Assembly (NCBI GenBank): GCA_019241805.1 | Contig: JAFAWL010000191.1 | Location: 1 to 9,773, forward strand | Source of the DNA: Actinomycetota bacterium | GTDB taxonomy: Bacteria > Actinomycetota > Actinomycetes > Mycobacteriales > Jatrophihabitantaceae | DNA length: 9,773 nucleotides | Reading direction: 5' to 3' | The notes under the pieces: generated by a model | Told to the model about the DNA's origin: nothing | What the model saw: the letters and a program-made list of their open reading frames with translations, nothing else | Databases searched by the model: none | Program-made: the position numbers and the translations under genes | Shown here: positions 1-6,160 of the stretch, piece by piece | How positions within the stretch are numbered: the first letter of the stretch is position 1 | Layout of the letters: every line of letters starts with the position of its first letter

Positions 1-1273
1 CGTCCCGAGCGGTACGCATCGTTCCGTCACGAACGTCCACGACGGTTGCACCGGTGGCTGTCGGAATTACGACGTGCTCGTCATCGAGGGCAGGTATCGA
101 CTCGCCGAACTTCATCAGCTCTTGGTTCGCGCCGAGCGGAACGCTCCATCGAGTCGCGCCCGTCGCCGGATCGTAGCGTTCGAGGGCAACGCTGAAATCA
201 GGGCTCAGGGTGATTGAGGCTCTACCCAGGCCACTGGCCGGGTAGGTGAAGGTGACCTTACCCGTGTAACGACACCATAGGCTCAAATCGGGACCGCCTC
301 CGGTGTCAACCACGTCCTCGCAATGAATGGCGGTGCCGTCCTGCCGCCAGGCCAGTCCACCATTCGACTGTCGAATTCCCGACGTAAGGAACCCCCGGGC
401 CAGATCATAGGTAATCGAGTTGTTGATAACGGTCCGGTAGGCATGCGCCAGCATGCTGCCGACTTCGACGCCTTGGTCGTCGAATGACGCGAAATCCCAT
501 CCGTAGTCCGAGCTCACACCCGGTCCGAAGATCGAGTCCAGCCTTACCTGCCAGACCGTCCGTCCGCCTACCCGGCGGGCCAGGAAATCCGGGTCACGAA
601 GGTCCGGATCGACCAAATCGGTGCTCAACTGGCGGAAGCCCGTCTCAGCGTTGCGCTGCGCGACGGCGCCGTCGTTCAGCCCTACGCTGAACACGGCGGT
701 ACCGTTGAAGATCGGCACCGACCCCACGCTTCCGGTCTGCACCGTAGCGGTGGCGCACGCCGACGTTGGCATTGCGTCGCACTCCGCCGGAGCTGAAGTC
801 CATTTTCGAGGCTCGGTCTCCGCTGTCTTGCGACCGGTTGACGGATCGACCGCAATCATGGCCGCCTGATCCTGTTGGGCCGGTGACGTGCCGTCGTAGA
901 AAACAACTTTCTCGTCAATCTTGGTAATGACTATTCGTTGACGCTCGGTCATTCCGGACGTTGAGGCGGGATAGCTCCACTTGGTGGAGCCATCGGCCAA
1001 GTCGATTCCGTAGATGTACAGCTGATCGTCATGGACGCCGTAAAGGGTGGCGACATTCCCAATGATCTCGACCGACGACTCCGGAACGAAACCTTTCGAT
1101 GTCCACAGCGCGCGGCCCTTCGGTGTGGAAGAGGACGGGGTCGGCGCGGCCGAGGAGCGACCTCGGGACGACGGCGGATTGCCTTTCATATGGGACTTCG
1201 CAGTACACGCACTGACAATCGAGATAATGATCAAGGCTGCCGCGATACGAAATCCACTCCGACGGTATCTCAC
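1..1273 (-). CDS. PQQ-like beta-propeller lipoprotein, C-terminus beyond window
   Basis: This frame is open from a GTG at 1273 to the window edge, giving 424 residues with no stop. The N-terminus is a lipoprotein signal peptide: a basic n-region (RYRR, residues 2-5), a hydrophobic core at about 10-20 (IAAALIIISIV) and a lipobox V-S-A-C with the lipidated cysteine at residue 23. A Ser/Pro/Thr-rich linker follows at about 31-52. The rest shows degenerate PQQ-type blade motifs: IDLADGSTKW (90-99), AVDPSTGRKT (141-150), YDPATGATRW (367-376) and VVDVRDGT (411-418). This supports a membrane-anchored propeller outside the cytoplasm. Four further cysteines (165, 173, 318, 334) could form two disulfides. 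A later in-frame ATG (codon 29) would delete the signal peptide, so GTG is preferred. The ligand or enzymatic role is unknown; no catalytic residues are recognisable. In mycobacteria the lipoprotein gene lppQ also sits near asnT (from memory), but homology was not tested. Confidence 0.8.
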   Translation of the reverse strand, partial: MRYRRSGFRIAAALIIISIVSACTAKSHMKGNPPSSRGRSSAAPTPSSSTPKGRALWTSKGFVPESSVEIIGNVATLYGVHDDQLYIYGIDLADGSTKWSYPASTSGMTERQRIVITKIDEKVVFYDGTSPAQQDQAAMIAVDPSTGRKTAETEPRKWTSAPAECDAMPTSACATATVQTGSVGSVPIFNGTAVFSVGLNDGAVAQRNAETGFRQLSTDLVDPDLRDPDFLARRVGGRTVWQVRLDSIFGPGVSSDYGWDFASFDDQGVEVGSMLAHAYRTVINNSITYDLARGFLTSGIRQSNGGLAWRQDGTAIHCEDVVDTGGGPDLSLWCRYTGKVTFTYPASGLGRASITLSPDFSVALERYDPATGATRWSVPLGANQELMKFGESIPALDDEHVVIPTATGATVVDVRDGTMRTARD

Positions 1274-1407
1274 GCGAGACAGGCTACTGATTTTTGCAAG
1301 ATCATTAATTGGCCTGTGGATATCTCACTTGTTCATAGCCTCAAAGTGATCTTCCACCGAAGCAATCAAGATCGGCTATTCATTGTCGGCGGCCTGATAA
1401 TCCACGC
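1274..1407. other. AT-richer intergenic region upstream of the lipoprotein gene
   Basis: This gap separates two minus-strand genes and is clearly poorer in G/C than the rest of the window. It contains three copies of AAGATC, two on the plus strand (1298-1303 and 1368-1373) and one inverted (GATCTT, 1348-1353). The inverted and last copies could pair as a weak 6-bp hairpin with a 14-nt loop. No gene and no T-run terminator are seen. Confidence 0.45.
1281..1286 (-). promoter_or_regulatory. Putative -10 box (TAGCCT) for the lipoprotein gene
   Basis: TAGCCT on the minus strand fits the actinobacterial -10 pattern TANNNT and is followed after 7 nt by the GTG start. No Shine-Dalgarno sequence precedes that GTG, so a leaderless transcript starting at or next to the start codon is the simplest reading. 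No convincing -35 box is visible. Confidence 0.4.
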
Positions 1408-1938
1408 TCACGGCAGGTTCAAGGCCGCAGCGAACGCACTCAGCTCAGACATCTCGTCCGCGATGCTGTAGTCGTCGATGGCAAGGGTGGCCGGACTGAT
1501 CGCCAGGTTGAGAACGAGGCCCGCGGCGGGTGTCCGGCAGGTTGCACCGCAGTCGAATGATCCTTGGATCTGCACGGGCCACCCCGGCGCCCACCCGGAC
1601 AGAGGGGGCGGGGTCGACGCCTGCGCGCCGATCTGAACGGATTCCTTAGGTCGAGTGACGCGAGGACCGCCTCGGCGCAGGATGCTTGGGCGCCACGCCG
1701 TGCAGCTTGAGTCGAGATGATCCGCCAGAGCCCGAGGTGCGCCGGCGGCCCAACCCACTGTGCGCATTGTTGACGACGCCGCTCGCAGGTAGGCCGATAT
1801 GTCGCCGGAGCTCAGTCGGTCCGGTTGCGGTGTAGCCCCGCGGACGAGGCCGGGTCGCAGGGTCACCAAGGCCGCCGTGCTTCGGTCGTGCAACCGGACG
1901 TCAGGCAACGGTTCGGGCGCGGCCGACAGCGGGGTCAC
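1408..1938 (-). CDS. Unrecognised 176-residue hypothetical protein
   Basis: The frame runs from a GTG at 1938 to a TGA at 1408-1410. An in-frame TAG lies two codons upstream of the GTG, so no longer N-terminus is possible. Third codon positions are mostly G or C, as expected for coding DNA here, and the competing plus-strand frame would run through the tRNA gene. I do not recognise the family. The first 110 or so residues are rich in Arg, Ala, Pro and Ser. The last 75 look more protein-like, with a Trp/Pro stretch (GWAPGWPVQIQG), a C-G-A-T-C pair, a mildly hydrophobic segment (GLVLNLAISPATLAI) and an acidic helix-like end (ADEMSELSAFAAALNLP). There is no signal peptide, membrane segment or catalytic motif. 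No clear Shine-Dalgarno sequence is visible. It could be a remnant or a spurious open frame, so existence as a gene is moderately supported only. Confidence 0.4.
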   Translation of the reverse strand: MTPLSAAPEPLPDVRLHDRSTAALVTLRPGLVRGATPQPDRLSSGDISAYLRAASSTMRTVGWAAGAPRALADHLDSSCTAWRPSILRRGGPRVTRPKESVQIGAQASTPPPLSGWAPGWPVQIQGSFDCGATCRTPAAGLVLNLAISPATLAIDDYSIADEMSELSAFAAALNLP

Positions 1939-1983
1939 GTCCTATAGACGCGAAGCGCCCAGGCAAGGTTGCACGAGCGTCGC

Positions 1984-2001
1984 AAAATCAAGCGGCGCTT
2001 G
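1984..2001 (-). terminator. Probable intrinsic terminator of asnT
   Basis: On the minus strand, about 10 nt after the encoded CCA end, CAAGC-GCC-GCTTG forms a 5-bp stem with a 3-nt loop. It is followed by ATTTTG, a short T-run (1984-1987). The stem is short, but the position directly behind a tRNA gene supports the call. Confidence 0.5.
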
Positions 2002-2010
2002 TCGAGGACG

Positions 2011-2086
2011 TGGCTCCCCCATCTGGACTCGAACCAGAAACCCTTCGATTAACAGTCGAATGCTCTGCCAATTGAGCTATGGGGGA
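2011..2086 (-). tRNA. asnT: tRNA-Asn (anticodon GTT), CCA encoded
   Basis: The minus strand folds as a complete cloverleaf. The acceptor arm TCCCCCA pairs with TGGGGGA. The D-arm is GCTCAATTGGCAGAGC. The anticodon arm TTCGA-CTGTTAA-TCGAA carries anticodon GTT (plus-strand aac, 2051-2053). The T-arm includes GGTTCGAGTCC, the discriminator base is G (2014), and the 3' CCA is encoded at 2013-2011. It reads AAC and AAU codons. It lies alone, divergent from the YtxH-like gene, and is followed by a small hairpin/T-run. tRNA-Asn 3' ends are common phage integration sites, but no second copy of the 3' end is visible in this window. Confidence 0.97.
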
Positions 2087-2091
2087 CCGTA

Positions 2092-2114
2092 CGGTGCGCC
2101 CGCGGGCGCAACCG
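2092..2114 (-). promoter_or_regulatory. GC-rich hairpin in the asnT 5' leader
   Basis: A perfect 16-bp palindrome (TGCGCCCGCGGGCGCA) occupies 2095-2110. Read as RNA on the minus strand it can extend with CGGT/ACCG arms across one bulged T, giving roughly nine GC-rich base pairs closed by a CGCG tetraloop. It ends five nucleotides before the mature tRNA 5' end. It lies between the putative -10 box and the tRNA, so it would be inside the pre-tRNA leader. It could influence RNase P processing or bind a dimeric protein as DNA; neither is shown. Confidence 0.5.
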
Positions 2115-2118
2115 GACG

Positions 2119-2124
2119 ATGGTA
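2119..2124 (-). promoter_or_regulatory. Putative -10 box (TACCAT) for asnT
   Basis: TACCAT on the minus strand matches TANNNT and would start transcription about 25 nt before the tRNA 5' end, a normal leader length. No good -35 hexamer is seen at 16-18 bp spacing, so this is tentative. Confidence 0.3.
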
Positions 2125-2153
2125 TCTCATGCGCCCGGTCGGCCCGTCCGGGT

Positions 2154-2159
2154 TAGGCT
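2154..2159 (+). promoter_or_regulatory. Putative -10 box (TAGGCT) for the YtxH-like gene
   Basis: TAGGCT fits TANNNT and lies 28 bp before the ATG at 2188, leaving room for a short leader that carries the GAGGAG ribosome binding site at 2177-2182. The -35 region is not recognisable. The box is divergent from, and about 30 bp away from, the putative asnT -10 box. Confidence 0.35.
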
Positions 2160-2187
2160 GGTTGGATCACCGCAGCGAGGAGCCGAG

Positions 2188-2433
2188 ATGAAGATGTCCT
2201 TCTTGATCGGCGCTGCCGCCGGCTACGTGCTCGGTGCGCGGGCCGGTCGTGAGCGCTACGAACAGATCGTCAGCTTCGGCCGCAAGGTCGCCGGCAGTCA
2301 GACCGTGCAGTCGAGCGCCGGTGTCCTGCAGGCCCAGGTCGACGGGCTCACGGCCAAAGCCAAGGGTTTGATCTCCAACAAGCTGCCCGGTTCAACACCG
2401 GCCGGAACAGGCGTCAACGGCTTTCTCCCCTGA
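2188..2433 (+). CDS. YtxH-like small glycine-zipper protein
   Basis: This is an 81-residue protein with a strong ribosome binding site (GAGGAG, 5 nt before the ATG), which decides the start at 2188 over the in-frame ATG two codons later. The N-terminus SFLIGAAAGYVLGARAGRER is typical of small actinobacterial YtxH-like proteins. Glycines at residues 8, 12, 16 and 20 form a GxxxGxxxGxxxG glycine zipper in a short hydrophobic helix, followed by the basic/Tyr motif RAGRERYEQI (18-27). The remainder (about 30-66) is a Lys/Gln/Ala-rich amphipathic helix, and the tail is Gly/Pro-rich. It is probably membrane-associated and may self-associate through the zipper. No biochemical role is established for the family. 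It is the only convincing plus-strand protein gene here and converges with the dnaG-linked gene, with 24 bp between the stops. Confidence 0.8.
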   Translation: MKMSFLIGAAAGYVLGARAGRERYEQIVSFGRKVAGSQTVQSSAGVLQAQVDGLTAKAKGLISNKLPGSTPAGTGVNGFLP

Positions 2434-2457
2434 CCGACGGGCGCTCGGCAGCTCTCG

Positions 2458-2970
2458 TCAGGGATCCAGGCGCTGCGCCCGGCGGGGCGCGAGCAGTTCC
2501 TCGACGGCCGCCCGGACCACGGGTGTGTCCGGTGTGCCCTGCTCCAGCCGGGCCCACCAGCTGACCCCGTCCCGTCCGGGCACACGGCGCCCGGCCAGCC
2601 GGACGATGCCCTGTTGACCAGGTAGCGCCACCAACACCGACTCGACGACGCTGCCCTCGACCCGCTTGCGAATCGCCGGCGGCAGGTCCCGCGGGGTGGG
2701 CAGGTCGATCGAAATCGGGGGCCGGTCGACCAGCAACAGGTCGTCGATCAGGTCGGCTTCGGTCACCGTCAGGACGCCGTCGCGCCAGACGGCCTTGTCG
2801 ATCCGCTCCCAGCCGATCCGCCGCGGCCCGTTCGCGAAAGGCCACCACAATCCGAAGCGCGTCGCCAACACGGCCCTACCGTCCGCAGCCGGCGCCCAGG
2901 AAGCGACCCGATCGTCCCGAGCGAGCGGCCGGGTCGACTCGGCCGGCGGCCGGTCACGCCAGCGCATCAC
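2458..2970 (-). CDS. Conserved hypothetical protein coupled to dnaG
   Basis: This 170-residue cytoplasmic protein has no signal peptide or membrane segment. The start is either the GTG at 2970, which overlaps the dnaG stop as GTGA, or the adjacent ATG at 2967, which overlaps as TGATG. Both give translational coupling to dnaG, and GGCGGTGAG just upstream can act as ribosome binding site. The central part (about residues 36-90) reads as beta strands with aromatic positions: RFGLWWPF (38-45), RIGWERIDKAVWRDGVLTV (51-69), then ISIDLPTPRDLPPAIRKRVE (86-105). The later part has SWWARLEQG (137-145) and a C-terminal helix AAVEELLAPRR. Proteins of this type adjoin dnaG in many actinobacteria, from memory; the strand-rich pattern with GWE/W suggests a PH-like fold, which is inference. 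Function unknown, though the coupling hints at co-expression with primase. Confidence 0.8.
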   Translation of the reverse strand: MMRWRDRPPAESTRPLARDDRVASWAPAADGRAVLATRFGLWWPFANGPRRIGWERIDKAVWRDGVLTVTEADLIDDLLLVDRPPISIDLPTPRDLPPAIRKRVEGSVVESVLVALPGQQGIVRLAGRRVPGRDGVSWWARLEQGTPDTPVVRAAVEELLAPRRAQRLDP

Positions 2971-4844
2971 TCACCGCCGATGGCGCGTTCCCGCAACACG
3001 CGACGGTGACTCTCGAGGGCGATCAACTCGCCGAACAGCCGCGCATGTTCCTCAGGCTGCTCGAGCGGATTCATCCGCTGCACCCGCGCCTTCAACGTCG
3101 CGACCTGCCGCGACGCGACCAACTCCTGAAGACGGGCCAGCATCGCGTCGGCGTAGCGCTCCTCGCTCTGTGGACCCGACCGCAGCGGCTCGACGGCCAA
3201 CTCCGGAACGATCACCCGCGCGGTGTCCGGAAGCTGGGCCTCGACCGCCTCGGTCCACTGTGGCCCGGCGACCGCGGACGCCGTCCCACCTGCTGCCGCG
3301 ATAGCCACGTGCAACCGTCGATGATCAGGAACCAGGAACGCGTCCGAGGGCAGGGCGTCGAACGCGGGCCCCGCCACCGCGGGCAGTTGCAGCGCGACCT
3401 TGAGCACCTCACGTTCGTCGGCGGCGACCCGCTCGTCAACGGGCGCCCGCGGGGACGGCGCGACCTCAGCCGCCCGCTTGTCGCCGCGCTGGAAGGCCAT
3501 CGTGCGGCGGCCGATCTCGTCCGGATTGGTATCCCCCGCGTAGGACGCCACCCGCTGCGCGTAACGCAACATCGCCGACCGGTCGCGTAGGCGAGCGAGC
3601 AGCGGGATCGCCTCATTGAGAAAAGACGCCTGGCGTGCGATCTGCAACTGATCGTTCTGCCCCGGGGTCGGCCCGAGCCCGAGCCGATCGGCCATTGATT
3701 CCAGGACGAAGTCGAGCAGCGGGCGACGCCGGGCGACCAGGTCGCGGACGGCTTCGTCGCCCGCCTTCTGACGCAAATCGCAGGGATCCAGCCCGCTGGG
3801 CTCGACCGCCACATAGGTCTGCCCGAGGAACTTGTCGTCGTTGGCGAACGCCCGCTCAGCGGCTCGCTTGCCGGCCGAGTCACCGTCGAACGTGAAGATC
3901 ACCTCGGACGGGGTCACTCCGTCGTCCATGAGCAGCCGGCGGATGATGCCCACGTGATCCGTGCCGAACGCCGTGCCGCAGGTCGCGATGGCGGTGGTCA
4001 CGCCGGCCAGGTGGCACGCCATGACGTCGGTGTACCCCTCGACGACCACGGCTCGATGTTGCCGGGCGATCTCCTTCTTCGCCTGGTCGACGCCGTAGAG
4101 CAACTGACTCTTCTTGTAGATCGGCGTCTCCGGAGTGTTCAGGTACTTCGCCTCGATCTGATCGTCGTCGTAGAGGCGCCGGGCGCCGAAGCCGACGACG
4201 TCACCCCCGAGGTCGCGAATCGGCCAGAGCAGGCGACGGTGGAACCGATCGACCAGCGATCCGCGCTGGGTCTCACGCGCCAGGCCGGCCGTCGTCAGCT
4301 CGCTCGGGGTGAACTTTCGCCCGAGCAGGTGCTTGGTCAGGGCATCCCACCCGTCGGGGGCGTACCCGCACCCGAATCGGAGAGCCGCTTGCTCGTCGAA
4401 GCCCCGGCCGGTGAGGAATTCGCGTGCGGTCGCCGCGGCAGGCGTGCGCAACTGTTCGGCGTAGAACTCCTGGGCGGCCCGATGCGCCTCGATCAGTCGC
4501 GACCGCTGGCCCTGCGGCCGGGCCGGCGCCGAGCCACCCTCGACGTAGCGCAGTTGCACACCGGCCCGATCGGCCAGTCGCTCTACCGATTCGGCGAAAT
4601 CGAGATGCTCGATTCGCTCGACGAAGCGGATCACGTCACCGCCGGCGCCGCAGCCGAAGCAGTGAAACAGACCGCGGGCGGGCGACACCGAAAGCGACGG
4701 CGACTTCTCGTCATGGAACGGGCAGATGCCCTTGAGGTTGCCGCCACCGGCGTTGCGCAGCTGGACGTGCTCGCCGATGACGTCGGCGATCGGTGACTTC
4801 TCGCGGACCAGCGCGATGTCCTCGTCGCGGATCCGTCCTGGCAC
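2967..4844 (-). CDS. dnaG: DNA primase DnaG
   Basis: DNA primase synthesises the short RNA primers for the lagging strand and at the origin, working with the replicative helicase DnaB. The protein is 625 residues, close to the usual length. The N-terminal CHC2 zinc-binding domain has Cys41, His44, Cys62 and Cys65 (CPFH...HCFGCG). The catalytic core contains RRLLWPIRDLGGDVVGFGAR (203-222) and KYLNTPETPIYKKSQLLYG (233-251). The TOPRIM part has the catalytic Glu269 in EGYTDV and the metal-binding Asp320 and Asp322 in FDGDSAGKRA. The C-terminal region (about 475-620) is the variable helicase-interacting domain. The start is a GTG at 4844 with no ribosome binding site but a TAGACT -10 box six nucleotides upstream, indicating a leaderless mRNA. 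It lies 71 bp after dgt and is coupled to the hypothetical gene downstream. All key residues are present. Confidence 0.98.
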   Translation of the reverse strand: MPGRIRDEDIALVREKSPIADVIGEHVQLRNAGGGNLKGICPFHDEKSPSLSVSPARGLFHCFGCGAGGDVIRFVERIEHLDFAESVERLADRAGVQLRYVEGGSAPARPQGQRSRLIEAHRAAQEFYAEQLRTPAAATAREFLTGRGFDEQAALRFGCGYAPDGWDALTKHLLGRKFTPSELTTAGLARETQRGSLVDRFHRRLLWPIRDLGGDVVGFGARRLYDDDQIEAKYLNTPETPIYKKSQLLYGVDQAKKEIARQHRAVVVEGYTDVMACHLAGVTTAIATCGTAFGTDHVGIIRRLLMDDGVTPSEVIFTFDGDSAGKRAAERAFANDDKFLGQTYVAVEPSGLDPCDLRQKAGDEAVRDLVARRRPLLDFVLESMADRLGLGPTPGQNDQLQIARQASFLNEAIPLLARLRDRSAMLRYAQRVASYAGDTNPDEIGRRTMAFQRGDKRAAEVAPSPRAPVDERVAADEREVLKVALQLPAVAGPAFDALPSDAFLVPDHRRLHVAIAAAGGTASAVAGPQWTEAVEAQLPDTARVIVPELAVEPLRSGPQSEERYADAMLARLQELVASRQVATLKARVQRMNPLEQPEEHARLFGELIALESHRRVLRERAIGGE

Positions 4845-4850
4845 GGGCCG

Positions 4851-4856
4851 AGTCTA
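4851..4856 (-). promoter_or_regulatory. -10 box (TAGACT) of a probable leaderless dnaG promoter
   Basis: TAGACT matches TANNNT and is followed by exactly six bases (CGGCCC) and the dnaG GTG. Actinobacterial leaderless transcripts start at the first base of the start codon with this spacing. The lack of a Shine-Dalgarno sequence agrees. A 7-bp inverted repeat (4858-4876) fills the spacer and reaches the -35 area. Confidence 0.55.
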
Positions 4857-4857
4857 G

Positions 4858-4876
4858 GCGGCGTGGCCGACGCCGC
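4858..4876. repeat. Inverted repeat in the dnaG promoter region
   Basis: GCGGCGT (4858-4864) and ACGCCGC (4870-4876) are perfect 7-bp arms around a 5-nt loop, one base upstream of the dnaG -10 box. It may be an operator or the stem of a terminator behind dgt. No T-run follows on the minus strand, which argues against a classic intrinsic terminator. Confidence 0.45.
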
Positions 4877-4891
4877 GCACCGGGTCAGCCC

Positions 4892-4905
4892 CGGCACCGG
4901 TGCCG
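4892..4905. repeat. 14-bp perfect palindrome behind dgt
   Basis: CGGCACCGGTGCCG is a perfect palindrome 11 bp after the dgt stop. As RNA it can fold into a 5-bp stem with a 4-nt loop. Together with the repeat at 4858-4876 it gives two hairpins in the 71-bp dgt-dnaG gap, possibly attenuating readthrough. Confidence 0.45.
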
Positions 4906-4915
4906 TCCCGCGGCC

Positions 4916-6154
4916 TCACGGTGGGCACAACCGGGTGTGGAGTCGCCGGGCGGCGCCGTCGGTCAACTGGGCAACTCGGTCGATCACCACCCGCAGCCGC
5001 GCCGAGTCGTCACTCGCGCGCTGCCAGGCGTCGGCCAGCGGCCGATCGAGGGTTGCCGGGGCGTCCGCGGCCACCGCCTCGACCAGCTCGCTCAACAGTC
5101 GCCGCTGACCCGCGAGCAACTCGTCCGCGCCCGGACGACGCATCACGAAATGGGCGGCCACCGCCTTGAGTAGGGCACATTCGGCCACCGTGGTCGCGGG
5201 AATGATCAGGTCGGCGTCGTAGCGGGCCAGCGGCTGCGCGCCGTGGCGCGCTCGCGTCGCGGAGATCGCCGCAGTGACGAATCGGCCGGTCAGCTCGCTC
5301 GTGGCGCGCTTGGCCGCCGCCTGGGCGAGGTAGGAGGCATCGTAGCCGGCCAGATCCCGTAGCGCCGGCAGGTCCAGTAGTGCATCCAGCACCGGCGCCA
5401 GCTCGGCGGCCGGACGCGAGGAGTAGAGGTCCGCGGCGACGACGCACAACTGCTCACGTTGCCGCTCGTCCACGTCACCGAGACGGATCAGTCCACTGTG
5501 CACGCCGTCTTCTACATCGTGCACGGAGTAGGCGACGTCGTCGGCCCAATCCATCGCCTGGGCTTCCAGGCAACGTTGCCCGTCGGTGACCTCACCCCGG
5601 ATCCAGCCGAACGCGTCGAGATCATCCGGATACGCCCCGAACTTCGTTACCCCGGCACGCGCGGGCCACGGGTACTTACAGGTGGCGTCCAGCGTCGCCC
5701 GCGTGAGGTTGAGACCGGCGGCCTGTCCCTCGGCCGAGGCCACCTTCGGTTCGAGGCGGGTCAGGATGCGCAGCGTTTGCGCGTTGCCCTCGAAGCCGCC
5801 GATGTCGCCGGCCATCTCGTTCAGCGCCTGCTCGCCGTTGTGGCCGAAGGGCGGGTGGCCGAGGTCGTGCGCCAGCCCGGCGGCGTCGACGACATCGGCA
5901 TCACAGCCCAGAGCGCTGGCCAACTCCCGGCCGATCTGGGCGACCTCGAGCGAGTGGGTCAGCCGAGTCCGTGGGAAGTCGTCCTCGCCGGGCCCGACCA
6001 CCTGCGTCTTATCCGCCAAGCGGCGGAATGCGTAGGAATGCAGGACGCGGGCACGGTCGCGCGCGAACTCGCCTCGTTCTCTCGCTTCGGATCCGGCCCG
6101 CTTGGGCGGCTCGAGGACGCGCCGTTCGCGGGCCGCGTCGGGATAGCCGGCCAC
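4916..6154 (-). CDS. dgt: Deoxyguanosinetriphosphate triphosphohydrolase (dGTPase-like)
   Basis: This HD-domain enzyme hydrolyses dGTP, and in related types other dNTPs, to deoxynucleoside and tripolyphosphate, helping set dNTP pools for replication. It has 412 residues, normal for the actinobacterial type. The metal-binding HD signature is complete: His67 in RLTHSLEVAQI, His96-Asp97 in AHDLGHPPFGHNGE (95-108), and a late Asp (205 or 206) in MDWADDVAYSVHDVEDG. The N-terminal FARDRARVLHSYAFRRLADKTQV (30-52) is also typical. The start is a GTG at 6154, six bp after the YbjN stop, with GAGCAGG inside the end of the YbjN gene as a weak ribosome binding site. Co-transcription with YbjN is therefore likely. 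It is followed after 71 bp by dnaG, a common actinobacterial pairing. Substrate specificity and allosteric sites cannot be read from sequence alone. Confidence 0.95.
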   Translation of the reverse strand: MAGYPDAARERRVLEPPKRAGSEARERGEFARDRARVLHSYAFRRLADKTQVVGPGEDDFPRTRLTHSLEVAQIGRELASALGCDADVVDAAGLAHDLGHPPFGHNGEQALNEMAGDIGGFEGNAQTLRILTRLEPKVASAEGQAAGLNLTRATLDATCKYPWPARAGVTKFGAYPDDLDAFGWIRGEVTDGQRCLEAQAMDWADDVAYSVHDVEDGVHSGLIRLGDVDERQREQLCVVAADLYSSRPAAELAPVLDALLDLPALRDLAGYDASYLAQAAAKRATSELTGRFVTAAISATRARHGAQPLARYDADLIIPATTVAECALLKAVAAHFVMRRPGADELLAGQRRLLSELVEAVAADAPATLDRPLADAWQRASDDSARLRVVIDRVAQLTDGAARRLHTRLCPP

Positions 6155-6160
6155 CTGCGA

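Noticed and set aside
1031..1471. A 146-codon plus-strand frame over the lipoprotein start.
   Set aside because: It is antisense to the lipoprotein signal peptide and linker and spans the intergenic region; no protein features.
2011..2050. A phage or island attachment site at the tRNA-Asn 3' end.
   Set aside because: No second copy of the tRNA 3' end and no integrase gene could be seen in the window.
1799..2191. A 130-codon plus-strand frame across the tRNA.
   Set aside because: It reads through the tRNA-Asn gene on the opposite strand and part of the minus-strand ORF, and its product is low-complexity.
2434..2457. A possible bidirectional terminator between the converging genes.
   Set aside because: Only a 4-bp stem (CCGA/TCGG) is present and no T-run exists on either strand.
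3954..4796. A 280-codon open plus-strand frame inside dnaG.
   Set aside because: It is antisense to the zinc finger and TOPRIM regions of DnaG and has no ribosome binding site or known motif.
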